From positions 16,230-80,229 of the forward strand of contig CAZBFV010000004.1 of NCBI GenBank assembly GCA_964491345.1: 64,000 bases of DNA, in the 5' to 3' direction. How positions within the stretch are numbered: position 1 is the stretch's first letter; each line of letters starts with the position of its first letter. Origin of the DNA: Avigastranaerophilus sp964491345. GTDB taxonomy: Bacteria > Cyanobacteriota > Vampirovibrionia > Gastranaerophilales > Gastranaerophilaceae. The notes beneath the pieces were generated by a model that worked only from the letters and a program-made list of their open reading frames with translations, was not told where the DNA came from and ran no database searches. This document shows positions 1 to 7,288 of the stretch, one piece after another. Both the position numbers and the translations under genes were made by a program.

Positions 1-207
1 AAACTATTTATTGATATTTTCTATGCGGTAAAAGATAACTGTAACTCCAATGAAGATTTTAAGAAAAGATATGCAGAATATTTTAATGAAGAAGCAAGAG
101 ATTTCAGTAAAAAAATTGCAGAAAACAGAGATGATTCCTTATCTGATTTTGCAAAACTTATTATGAAAGTTTATAATAATTCTAAGTCCAAAAACAGTAA
201 TTATTAA
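1..207 (+). CDS. C-terminal part of an unknown protein
   Basis: An open frame runs from the first base to a TAA at 205-207 and encodes the last 68 residues of a protein whose start lies outside the window. The fragment is charged and probably helical, rich in Lys, Asp and Asn, and ends SKSKNSNY. It has no Cys pair, membrane segment or motif that I recognise, so no function is offered. The stop is about 100 bp before a tRNA-Gln gene on the same strand. Confidence 0.6.
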   Translation, partial: KLFIDIFYAVKDNCNSNEDFKKRYAEYFNEEARDFSKKIAENRDDSLSDFAKLIMKVYNNSKSKNSNY

Positions 208-263
208 GGATTATCACGGTTTTCAGCCTGTTTAGCTGATTTGCCATATAAATCCCAAATATC

Positions 264-297
264 TTGACTTTTAATTACGCTCTTAATAATATATAAT
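264..297 (+). promoter_or_regulatory. probable promoter of tRNA-Gln
   Basis: TTGACT at 264-269 is followed after 17 bp by TAATAT at 287-292, with an overlapping TATAAT at 292-297. The mature tRNA starts at 310, so transcription would begin a few bases upstream of it. This is seen in sequence only; the choice between the two -10 boxes is uncertain. Confidence 0.5.
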
Positions 298-309
298 AGT
301 TGGTGTTAT

Positions 310-385
310 TGGGACGTCGCCAAGCGGTAAGGCACCTGGTTTTGGTCCAGGCATTCCGGAGGTTCGAATCCTTCCGTCCCAGCCA
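310..385 (+). tRNA. trnQ: tRNA-Gln (UUG anticodon)
   Basis: A full cloverleaf can be drawn. The 7-bp acceptor stem is TGGGACG (310-316) with CGTCCCA (375-381). The anticodon stem is CCTGG (335-339) with CCAGG (347-351), and its 7-base loop TTTTGGT places TTG at 342-344. The T arm contains GGTTCGAATCC. A G discriminator and an encoded CCA follow at 382-385. The UUG anticodon reads Gln codons CAA/CAG. It is the only tRNA gene I found here. Confidence 0.95.
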
Positions 386-399
386 ATTAAACTTTTGAT

Positions 400-416
400 A
401 ACTCTCGAGAGTTTTT
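400..416 (+). terminator. possible short terminator after tRNA-Gln
   Basis: AACTC (400-404) pairs with GAGTT (409-413) around a TCGA loop and is followed by a short T run. It lies 15 bp after the tRNA 3' end. The stem is only 5 bp, so this is a weak call. Confidence 0.35.
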
Positions 417-500
417 CGTTTCTAACGTCAGCAGTATTAATGCAAACTAAAAGAAATATGAAAATAAATTTGCTCCGGAAGTTAAAAAAGAGAGACAGCC

Positions 501-590
501 GTGGGGTCTTATGAGTATGATTTACTTGTAAGTTTAAATGAGAACAAATATCCGAAATATTAAAAAAAGATATTTAAGATAATAACGGGT
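501..590 (+). pseudogene. decayed N-terminal fragment of a TupA-like ATP-grasp gene
   Basis: Read in frame from 501, this stretch encodes VGSYEYDLLVSLNENKYPKY, then a TAA at 561-563, then KKIFKIITG. The part from 531 matches the start of the intact TupA-like protein at 62444, SLNEKEYPKYLELIFKKETG, at 13 of 20 positions with no gap. The rest of the gene is absent: a T7C9 tract follows at 602-617, and after that comes unrelated AT-rich sequence. I read it as the remnant of a third TupA-like gene that once lay just upstream of the 52-aa peptide gene. Together with a short spurious frame from about 430, this accounts for most of the 386-818 interval. Confidence 0.6.
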
Positions 591-601
591 AAAAACTAAA
601 C

Positions 602-617
602 TTTTTTTCCCCCCCCC
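602..617. repeat. T7C9 homopolymer tract
   Basis: Seven T (602-608) are followed by nine C (609-617). C runs of this length are very unlikely by chance in DNA this AT-rich. It directly follows the decayed TupA-like fragment and lies about 200 bp upstream of the 52-aa peptide gene. Such tracts slip during replication, so it may once have switched the lost gene. Confidence 0.9.
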
Positions 618-818
618 ACACACTTCTGCTAGAACTTTAAACAAAAAAATACAACGGTAAAAATTATTTGATAAAAAACAGCAAAAAAGCAAACTGACAA
701 ATTATTAGTGATATCTCATATTATAAATATGTCTGAAATTGATAAAAATCAATGAATATTAATAAGAAATAACTTATTATTTCATTAGTATTTTTTAATT
801 TAAAAAAGGCTGTTGAAT

Positions 819-977
819 ATGTTTGAAAATTTATTTAACTTTAATAATAAAAATTTACCTGAGGATAAGTTTGATTTAGATATAATACAAAGTGATGATG
901 GTTTTGTTGATACTATAGTTGCTCAATCTTATTATTGTAATCAGGGCTGGCCCGAAATGCATCCATCGTGCAAATAA
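819..977 (+). CDS. 52-aa candidate modified-peptide precursor
   Basis: ATG at 819 to TAA at 975 encodes 52 residues. The N-terminal 33 or so are acidic and leader-like, and the C-terminal 17 are QSYYCNQGWPEMHPSCK, rich in Tyr, Trp, Pro and Cys with Cys 41 and Cys 51. An AAAAAAGG stretch lies just upstream. The stop overlaps the AAAGG ribosome site of the next gene, a B12-type radical SAM enzyme whose ATG is only 8 bp away, so the two are probably co-translated. Short precursor plus adjacent radical SAM enzyme is the classic RiPP layout. I recognise no known precursor family, and the role is inferred from size, composition and context. Confidence 0.6.
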   Translation: MFENLFNFNNKNLPEDKFDLDIIQSDDGFVDTIVAQSYYCNQGWPEMHPSCK

Positions 978-985
978 AGGTATAA

Positions 986-2767
986 ATGAAATATTTATTT
1001 ATAAATCCCCCGACCTATATAAATAACTGGGCGCCTATAGTTGGCGTTCCTACGTTAATCGGTATTTTAGAAAAAGCCGGTGTAGAAACAGAATTCATAG
1101 ATTTAAATTTAGACTATTGCAGCAAACTTATTTCAAAAGAAGGAATTAATGAATTAATATGTTATTTTAATAATATAATTTCTTGTGATAATTTCGCTTT
1201 TGATTTTTTTAAAATAGAAAAAGAAAAGTTTAAAAAAATTATTAATAATCTTGAACATGTAAAAAATAAAATAGATTTTTGCCGTAATGCAGCGCATAAA
1301 AATAATTTATTTTCTGATTTCTTAATAGCTTTATATATAACAAGAAACTTCACACTCATTATTGAAAATAGCAATTTAATATTAAAAGATGCATTAAATC
1401 ATTTTATGCCTGATATTATTAATTTTAGAAGCGGTGTTAATGAGCCTGAGTTTGAAGTAAAAATTGATGAATTATTATCTTTTTTAAATAGCGATTATAT
1501 TCCTTTTAAGAATTTTTGCGATGAGGAAATTGAAAAAATAATCAATAAGAAACCCAATATTATAGGGATATCTATCAATCATCAAATTTCTATTTTTTCA
1601 GGATTATATATAGCATACAAATTAAAACAAAAAACTAACATTCATATAAACATTGGCGGAAGCTATTTTAATTATTTTTATAAATTGCATAATAATTTAG
1701 ATAAATTTTTTGGAATATTTTTTGATTCAATTTCTATAGGCAATAATACTCGGACAGTTACTGATATTATTAAATATCTGGAAAATAAAATACCTATTGA
1801 TGAAGTTCCAAATATAATATATTTAAGAGAAAAAGAGCTGAAAGTAAATATTTCGGAAAAAGTTATACCTATTAATGAACTGCCGTTTGAATCATTTACC
1901 GGTTATAACTTCAATAAATACCTGTATCCTGAAACTTGTTTACCTGTGGTAGCGTCAAACTCTTGTTATTGGCATAAATGTAATTTTTGTGAATGCTGCG
2001 GAAAAAAATATAATGTAAAATCTCCAAAAAGAATAGTAGAAGAATTAGAACATTTATCAAAAAAATATAATGTAAAATACTTTTACTTCTGGGACAATGC
2101 CATTCATCCGAAAATATTGGATGAAATGTCTGATTTAATTATTCAAAAAAAGTTAAACATTAAATATTCGATATATGCCAGATTTGAAAAAGAATTCACT
2201 GCTAAATCTTTAAAAAAATTAAAGAAATCGGGGTGTTTATATATTAATTTTGGTCTTGATACAGCATCAGAAAATATGTTAAATTTTATAAATAAAGGAA
2301 TAAATTTAGAAACTGTTAAAATTATACTCAAAAATTGCTATAAAGCAGGAATTGGGACTAACGCTTATTTGATATTAGGCCATCCTAATGAAACAAAAGA
2401 GGATATTCATAATAATATTAAATTTATTAAAAAAAATATAAAATATATAGATGTACTTGAAGTTATATCAAAAGTTTTATTTATTGATGGCTCTAAAATC
2501 AATAATGAGCGGGATAAATACAGAGCGCTTATCAAAACTTCGCAAAAAGAAAGAGATAAATACGCAGAATATATGAAGAAGTTATGTAAATCGCAAATTG
2601 AATTATTCAATTTTTCATTGTTTATAGTTTTATATATAAGCAACAAAGGTATTCTGCGATATAGATTAGAGAAAAAAATATTCTATTTTTTTCGGAACCA
2701 TCCTAAAATTATACATATATATATTATGTTTTATAAGTTATTTTATTTTAATCGTAAACATATATAA
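986..2767 (+). CDS. B12-binding-type radical SAM enzyme, candidate peptide maturase
   Basis: A 593-aa protein. The start MKYLFINPP and a Rossmann-like region (about 190-270, with GISINHQ and NIGGSYF) fit the cobalamin-binding half of B12-radical SAM enzymes. The radical SAM core begins near 320 with Cys 327, Cys 332 and Cys 335 (CYWHKCNFC, a C-x4-C-x2-C spacing), and two more Cys follow at 337-338. Downstream LYINFGLDTASE and LILGHPNETKED are typical core strands. The family does methylations and other radical chemistry on peptides, lipids or cofactors. Its position 8 bp after a 52-aa Cys/Tyr peptide gene suggests that peptide as substrate. Oddities are a long insert between the domains and very high A+T. 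A lipid or small-molecule substrate remains possible. Confidence 0.85.
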   Translation: MKYLFINPPTYINNWAPIVGVPTLIGILEKAGVETEFIDLNLDYCSKLISKEGINELICYFNNIISCDNFAFDFFKIEKEKFKKIINNLEHVKNKIDFCRNAAHKNNLFSDFLIALYITRNFTLIIENSNLILKDALNHFMPDIINFRSGVNEPEFEVKIDELLSFLNSDYIPFKNFCDEEIEKIINKKPNIIGISINHQISIFSGLYIAYKLKQKTNIHINIGGSYFNYFYKLHNNLDKFFGIFFDSISIGNNTRTVTDIIKYLENKIPIDEVPNIIYLREKELKVNISEKVIPINELPFESFTGYNFNKYLYPETCLPVVASNSCYWHKCNFCECCGKKYNVKSPKRIVEELEHLSKKYNVKYFYFWDNAIHPKILDEMSDLIIQKKLNIKYSIYARFEKEFTAKSLKKLKKSGCLYINFGLDTASENMLNFINKGINLETVKIILKNCYKAGIGTNAYLILGHPNETKEDIHNNIKFIKKNIKYIDVLEVISKVLFIDGSKINNERDKYRALIKTSQKERDKYAEYMKKLCKSQIELFNFSLFIVLYISNKGILRYRLEKKIFYFFRNHPKIIHIYIMFYKLFYFNRKHI

Positions 2768-2838
2768 TCATTTATAGATATATATCAATGACTTTGATTA
2801 TCAAATATTAAATAATAAAATATTGTAAATTATCCGGA

Positions 2839-2883
2839 CAAAATTTTACGGACCCGCAGTGAAATCGGCATGGTAAAATTTTG
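2839..2883. repeat. 11-bp perfect inverted repeat
   Basis: CAAAATTTTAC at 2839-2849 is repeated inverted as GTAAAATTTTG at 2873-2883, with 23 bp between. It lies in the gap between the radical SAM gene and the TupA-like gene. It has no T tail, so it is not an obvious terminator. It could be a cruciform, a protein-binding site or part of a structured transcript. Confidence 0.6.
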
Positions 2884-2919
2884 AGATCGGCTTATTGAAA
2901 AGCAGATTGAAAGCTGAGA

Positions 2920-2962
2920 GCAAGGGCGGAGCAGATGCGGTTCCGGCCGGGAGCCGGACAGG
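2920..2962. repeat. GC-rich REP-like island with hairpin
   Basis: This stretch is markedly richer in G+C than its surroundings. It holds a hairpin, TCCGGC (2942-2947) with GCCGGA (2953-2958) around a 5-base loop. It also holds GGGCGGAGCAG (2924-2934), an 11-mer found again in the REP-like element at 47063-47073. No coding frame longer than about 25 codons covers it. It probably belongs to a dispersed intergenic repeat family of this genome. Confidence 0.45.
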
Positions 2963-3034
2963 CAGGCATAAAGTAATTTCAAGATATAATATGACAAGCG
3001 CAGTATCAGATTAGATATAAAAAGAGATTAATAC

Positions 3035-4006
3035 ATGAAACTATTGTATGATAAATTTTATCAAAAAACGAGAGGATTTTATCCTTTTTTTAAATACTGT
3101 CCAAGAAAATATTGGGAAAATTATATAAAAAAAAGAGCATTTGATGCATTAGGATATGAATATGATTATAATTCGCCAAAAACGTTAAATGAAAAAATAA
3201 GGTGGTTATTATATAATGAAAAACCGGAATTAAAAACCAGATTAAGCGATAAAATTTTGGTTAAAAGTTTTGCAGCCGAAAAACTGGGTCCAAATCATAC
3301 TGCTGAATTATACGGCGTATGGGACAACTTTAAAGATATACCGTTTAATGCATTGCCAAATTCTTTTGCTTTAAAAGCAAATCATGGTTGGCGGATGAAT
3401 ATAATAGTTAAGAATAAAGCATTTATATATAAGCATTATAAAGATTTGAATTCGCTGACTAAAAAATGGCTGAAAATTAATTACGAAGAATATAGTGCAG
3501 AGCCTCAATATAGGAATATAAAACGAAAACTTTTTGCAGAATATCTGCGTTTGAACACATTTTTGACAAGAGAAGCGCCCGGGGGGGGGAGAAACAGTTA
3601 TTATAGAAGTGATTTCAAAGTACATTGTTTTAATGAAGAGCCTAAATTTATAGAAATTGCGTTATTCTTAAGTAATAATATTAATAAAACACCGCCGAAT
3701 CTGTTATATCATGATTTTCAATTTTATAATTGCAAATGGGAATTGCAACCTTTTTCTTGTATCAAACCTTTAGTTGAAATACCCCAAGAAAAACCTGCTT
3801 TTTTAGAAGAAATGCTTGAATATTCAAAAATTCTTTCTAAGGGTTTTTCTTATGTAAGAATTGATTTTGCACCAAGCCCGCCAAATTTACATGTAGTCGA
3901 GATGACATTTTCTCCGCATAGTACTTTTATGCCGATAATTCCAGTTGATTATGATCGAATACTTGGAGATATGCTTCAGCTTCCCGAATTAGATAAAAAA
4001 ACATAA
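3035..4006 (+). CDS. TupA-like ATP-grasp protein (copy 1)
   Basis: A 323-aa protein that looks like the TupA-like ATP-grasp family. Landmarks shared with the second copy at 62444 are TLNEKIRWL, LKTRLSDKILV, FALKANHGW, HCFNEEPKF and FSYVRIDFAP, then a late Glu in VVEMTFSPHS. Members are predicted amide-forming ligases, named after a teichuronopeptide synthesis gene, and often sit in surface-polymer clusters. A G9 run at 3581-3589 encodes Gly 183-185 in what aligns as a loop (TREAPGGGRNSYYR) longer than in copy 2. Loss or gain of one G would truncate the protein before its metal- and ATP-binding end. It lies 267 bp after the radical SAM gene on the same strand, so joint transcription is possible but not shown. 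Confidence 0.8.
   Translation: MKLLYDKFYQKTRGFYPFFKYCPRKYWENYIKKRAFDALGYEYDYNSPKTLNEKIRWLLYNEKPELKTRLSDKILVKSFAAEKLGPNHTAELYGVWDNFKDIPFNALPNSFALKANHGWRMNIIVKNKAFIYKHYKDLNSLTKKWLKINYEEYSAEPQYRNIKRKLFAEYLRLNTFLTREAPGGGRNSYYRSDFKVHCFNEEPKFIEIALFLSNNINKTPPNLLYHDFQFYNCKWELQPFSCIKPLVEIPQEKPAFLEEMLEYSKILSKGFSYVRIDFAPSPPNLHVVEMTFSPHSTFMPIIPVDYDRILGDMLQLPELDKKT
3581..3589. repeat. G9 tract inside the first TupA-like gene
   Basis: Nine consecutive G follow CCC within the coding frame, reading GGG GGG GGG at codons 183-185. The frame is currently open. Slippage by one base would shift it and remove about 40% of the protein. This is the form of an on/off contingency tract. Confidence 0.9.
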
Positions 4007-4035
4007 ATAATCACCCGGATTAGGAATAATTCAGA

Positions 4036-4254
4036 ATGGAATATAAAGATTTAGGATATTATATACGCAACAAAAGAAATGAAATAGGCTTATCATTAAA
4101 TACTTTTGCTTTAAATAATAATATTGAGCCGGCAAGTTTAAGTAAATTTGAAACAGGTAAAAGCGGAGTTACGTTTGAAACTATAATTAAAATTGCTAAC
4201 GGTTTTAATAAAACTGTGGGCGAATTATTATCGGAATATGAACAATCTGGTTAA
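4036..4254 (+). CDS. small XRE-family DNA-binding regulator
   Basis: A 72-aa protein that is essentially one helix-turn-helix domain of the Cro/C1 (XRE) type. LGYYIRNKRNEIGLSLNTFA forms the first helices, IEPASLSKFETGKSG the recognition helix region, and FETIIKIANGFNKTVGELL the closing helices. It starts 29 bp after the first TupA-like gene on the same strand and could regulate that locus. Its last bases overlap the end of the convergent TraX-like gene. No effector domain is present. Target and signal are unknown. Confidence 0.85.
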   Translation: MEYKDLGYYIRNKRNEIGLSLNTFALNNNIEPASLSKFETGKSGVTFETIIKIANGFNKTVGELLSEYEQSG

Positions 4255-5159
4255 AAATTAAATTTTATTATTATATTAATAATTCCCAATAATAATAAAT
4301 GAATGGGATAGAAAAAATAAAATATATATTTACATAATAATGAATCAGCTTTTTTCTCGGGATTATAAAATAAAATTAATAAAATCGAAAAACAAGCAAA
4401 TATCATCCATTTAAAATTTTGATATACAAAACCATATTCAATAATTATAAATAATAAAATAGTAAAGCATTGATAAAGCCGTTTTCCTTTGAAAAAATGT
4501 AAAAAAACAATCAGAAATATTCCCTCTGCACCATAATCCAAATTTTTATTATATAGAAATAATAAGAATAATATGCTAAAGATGGAAATTATCTTATTAT
4601 AAAATTTTAGTAATTTAAAATTATCAATTAAACATAAAACAGAAAAAGCAAAAAGAAAAGAATAAAGAACATTTAATCTTTTGTCTGACGATAAACAGAT
4701 ATTGTAAATATTTAGATTAATTGAAGGAAGCATCCAGGTTAAAAATAACAAGAGTATTGATTTCCCCTTGTTTTTATCTGTTATTAATAACCAATATAAA
4801 AAACAAATAATAATAGAAGCAAAAAACATAATAAAATTTATTTTAAATAAAAAAGGATTTTCGTAAGTATTATTACTTTGTATTAAGTTTAAAGGGTAAA
4901 AAGCCAGGCAAAACGGAATTTGAGAGAATAAAGCACATATCATAATTCTGGTAAAATATTTTATTTTATTACCGGAATATATCCAGCCGTAAGCAAGACA
5001 AAATGCAAAGATGGGAAAAGATATTCTGCCTATGCAGCCGCAAAATGTAAATATATTTATAGCGTCATTTAATATATTTTTGTTAAAATTTATAACATAA
5101 TTCAAATGCTCTATAAACATAGCTGTTAATGCAAATAATTTTAAAATAAAATTTGACAT
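4251..5159 (-). CDS. TraX-like integral membrane protein
   Basis: A 302-aa, strongly hydrophobic protein with about eight predicted membrane helices. The N-terminus (LKLFALTAMFIEHLNYV), GRISFPIFAFCLAYGW and ICALFSQIPFCLAF match the TraX family, whose founder acetylates F-pilin, while most bacterial members are uncharacterised membrane acyltransferase-like proteins. No conjugation genes are nearby, so pilin is unlikely as substrate; surface-polymer acylation is a guess from context. Its 3' end overlaps the XRE gene by 4 bp, tail to tail. Very low G+C fits an accessory origin. Confidence 0.75.
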   Translation of the reverse strand: MSNFILKLFALTAMFIEHLNYVINFNKNILNDAINIFTFCGCIGRISFPIFAFCLAYGWIYSGNKIKYFTRIMICALFSQIPFCLAFYPLNLIQSNNTYENPFLFKINFIMFFASIIICFLYWLLITDKNKGKSILLLFLTWMLPSINLNIYNICLSSDKRLNVLYSFLFAFSVLCLIDNFKLLKFYNKIISIFSILFLLFLYNKNLDYGAEGIFLIVFLHFFKGKRLYQCFTILLFIIIEYGFVYQNFKWMIFACFSILLILFYNPEKKADSLLCKYIFYFFYPIHLLLLGIINIIIKFNF

Positions 5160-5523
5160 TCCATTGTTCCAAATTTCTAATGTTAATTATTTATTATACG
5201 ATGAACGCATATGAATTAGTAAAAAATATCAGATTTTGGAGCAATGCCTGCGCCATTTAGCAGACCTGATTTTATATCTGTGGCGCCGAAATCAGTATGC
5301 CGGTTCTGTTGCCAGGATTTTAGATAATTTCAGGTTATATGAGCTTTTGCTGTTTCACTTTATATCCTGCAACATCAATTTTGCTCAAGTTAAATTTGGA
5401 ATATACGTTTATATAGCAGAAAGCAAAGAAAGAAAATATCAAAACAAAAATGAGCTTAACTCTGCCGTGGTAAAGATGATGTAAAGGAAATATCGCCTGT
5501 CGGTGCGGATGCGGCCATATATA

Positions 5524-5544
5524 TTTTTTTTTTCCCCCCCCCCC
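5524..5544. repeat. T10C11 homopolymer tract
   Basis: Ten T (5524-5533) precede eleven C (5534-5544), the longest C/G run in the window. It lies inside the decayed minus-strand frame, about 375 bp upstream of the TraX-like gene start. On the minus strand it reads G11A10. It may have been a slippage site for the lost gene. Confidence 0.9.
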
Positions 5545-5576
5545 GCTTATTCAGGTGATATTGCACCTGCGATGAT

Positions 5577-5597
5577 ATATACAGAATCGCTGTATAT
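5577..5597. repeat. small hairpin beside the poly-C tract
   Basis: ATATACAG (5577-5584) pairs with CTGTATAT (5590-5597) around a 5-base loop. It has no T tail on either side, so it is not a clear terminator. It lies within the decayed frame and may be a chance palindrome. Confidence 0.3.
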
Positions 5598-5801
5598 TGC
5601 CATTGCCATTTATTTTTCTTTACTTAAAATTGAAAAAGATTAAAAACAAGATATAATGCTGATAACAAGCTCTTCTTTATCCATTGGGGCGCAACCCTTA
5701 CTAATATACATTATCCGGATTATTTCGGACTATCATTTTCGAATATGCCGCATGATAACTTTCAAGCCTATATCGGATTTCCGGATAAGCGGGTATAATT
5801 C

Positions 5802-6293
5802 CTATATTTTTTCTTTTTTAGCGCCTAATCCTGCTACATCAAATATAAAAGTTCTGACCGCATCAAGCAGTAAAACAATGCCTGCAATTTTACCCGCTTT
5901 TTTGAATGCCAATGCTGCGCCTGCCAAAAGGAGCTTAGGTGCATTTGAAACAGCCGTGGAGACAAATTCGCCCGTATATCCTGCGGTTTTATTGATGAAA
6001 TGGAACCCGAGGGTATTTTGCTGCATATCATACCAATATCTTTTTAATTTTGCGAGTGTTGCGCTTTTTTTATTTGAAGTTATATATCGTTTGTAGTCAT
6101 TGTGCATTTTATCTGCCGTTTTAACGGAATCATAAGTATCGGCTTTTTCCGCAGCGTTTACATGCGCATCATAAACGACAGAAGCAATGGCGGCGGCGCC
6201 CATTACCTTTGAGGCAATGCCTAAAGGCTTGCCCGATATTTTTTTTACCGCTCCCGGCACTTTTTTTAATACATCTGAGATTGAAACTGCCAT
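5802..6293 (-). CDS. lineage-type protein of unknown function
   Basis: A 163-aa protein with an alternating pattern of Ala/Gly-rich hydrophobic segments (about 25-40, 120-130 and 138-155) and Lys-rich stretches. It begins MAVSISDVLKKVPGAVKKI and ends GAKKEKI. The Ala-rich segments could be short membrane helices. I recognise no domain. It lies 17 bp downstream of the 280-aa gene on the same strand, so the two probably form one transcript. A plus-strand frame over the same bases is a shadow. Confidence 0.65.
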   Translation of the reverse strand: MAVSISDVLKKVPGAVKKISGKPLGIASKVMGAAAIASVVYDAHVNAAEKADTYDSVKTADKMHNDYKRYITSNKKSATLAKLKRYWYDMQQNTLGFHFINKTAGYTGEFVSTAVSNAPKLLLAGAALAFKKAGKIAGIVLLLDAVRTFIFDVAGLGAKKEKI

Positions 6294-6310
6294 CTCTGCA
6301 CCTGTTCTAT

Positions 6311-7153
6311 CTACTGGCTTTCATCATTTTTTTGTTCATCGCTTTCGGCTTTTTCTACGGAATCATCAGGAGCTTCCGTTTTGTTTTGCGAGGATTTAAG
6401 CAGTGCTTCAGCCGCCATTTCAGCTTCCTGACCGTATAACTTATCTGATTTTGTTAAATTCTGCAACAGTGCAACGGTATTTTCATCGCCATGCGCAGAA
6501 GCTGCAGCTATCGGAGAAATAGCAAGCAGTCTGTTTGCCGGATCGGAATCTTGAAGTGCAATATTCAATAATGCGGTTAAAGCAGGGTCGTCATATCTTG
6601 ATTTATCTTCTTCAAATCTGTTTATCAAATCCCGGATTCCCATTTTTCTTACAGACTTATCATTACTTCTTAAGTAACTTTCAAGTGTTTTTATATAATC
6701 ATCCGTCAATTCTACAACATTTTTTGTTTTTTGGGGCTTATTTGCTCCCGCATCGTTCGATATATCCGCAGCGCCAATCGGCTGTTCGGGCATAGCGCAG
6801 GCCTTATCGCATGAATTCTCTATTGATGATGAATTAGGACCGCCTATTCCTGACGGATTATATATATAAATATTAACGCCCGATGCCGTATTTTTTTTGC
6901 TATTTTTATTATCTTTGTTATCCGGCGGGTTTTTGTCCTGAGGGGAGTATATGGAAGATGACGGGGCATATAACGATGTCTGCGGGTATTGGTATATCGG
7001 ATTTTGAACTCCGCTTTGAATTGTCGCATTAGGCGAGGATATATTTACCGTTTGGCCTTCCGGAGTTTGGAAAGAATTATTATAACCATGGCTGTATAAC
7101 GGCGTTTCCGCCTTATTCCGCTTTATTCGGCTATTTGTATTTATTTCGGGCAT
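6311..7153 (-). CDS. disordered N-terminus plus HEAT-like repeat protein
   Basis: A 280-aa protein. Residues 1-140 are low-complexity (Asn, Ser, Pro, Tyr rich, as in YQYPQTSLYAPSSSIYSP) and probably unstructured. Residues 145-255 form helical pairs such as YIKTLESYLRSNDKSVRKMG and LTALLNIALQDSDPANRLLA that resemble HEAT repeats. The tail is acidic. HEAT-like repeats usually bind proteins; no enzyme motif is present. It is first in a two-gene unit with the 163-aa protein. The ATG at 7153 has no strong ribosome site upstream. Function unknown. Confidence 0.7.
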   Translation of the reverse strand: MPEINTNSRIKRNKAETPLYSHGYNNSFQTPEGQTVNISSPNATIQSGVQNPIYQYPQTSLYAPSSSIYSPQDKNPPDNKDNKNSKKNTASGVNIYIYNPSGIGGPNSSSIENSCDKACAMPEQPIGAADISNDAGANKPQKTKNVVELTDDYIKTLESYLRSNDKSVRKMGIRDLINRFEEDKSRYDDPALTALLNIALQDSDPANRLLAISPIAAASAHGDENTVALLQNLTKSDKLYGQEAEMAAEALLKSSQNKTEAPDDSVEKAESDEQKNDESQ

Positions 7154-7288
7154 AATACAACAACTTTCTTCCTATTTATATAAACACATAACCAAAAAAA
7201 ACATGCTATCAAAAAATTGATATTTGAATTTTTGTAACAAAAAGTTAAATTATTTTTTTAATGTTAAAATGTGAAAAAAGGATTAAAA

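Larger units (their letters stand above)
5216..5609 (-). pseudogene. decayed small reading frame(s) of unknown family
   Basis: Reading the minus strand downward, an ATG at 5609 opens a 20-codon frame (MAMAIYSDSVYIIAGAISPE, stop at 5547-5549). After a poly-G/poly-A stretch comes MAASAPTGDISFTSSLPRQS and a stop. Below that, pieces in shifting frames read FNLSKIDVAGYKVKQQK, then SSYNLKLSKILATEPAY, then FGATDIKSGLLNGAGIAPKS to a stop at 5216-5218. The pieces look protein-like but are broken by at least three stops or shifts, so I read a degraded gene, or two. Family unknown. This fills most of the 5160-5801 interval; an opposing 82-codon plus-strand frame looks like its shadow. Confidence 0.35.

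Noticed and set aside
2820..3000. Cobalamin riboswitch serving the B12-type enzyme region
   Set aside because: It lies downstream of the radical SAM gene, and I cannot find the conserved GCCACTG box or its pairing elements.
4251..5159. Evidence of a conjugative element from the TraX-like protein
   Set aside because: No relaxase, coupling protein, pilus gene or integrase is nearby; most TraX-family proteins are chromosomal.
5236..5484. 82-codon plus-strand frame
   Set aside because: No ribosome site and no protein-like pattern; the opposite strand carries better (though broken) peptide-like pieces over the same bases.
5656..6096. 146-codon plus-strand frame
   Set aside because: Lies almost wholly antisense to the 163-aa gene, which has better composition and a matching operon partner.
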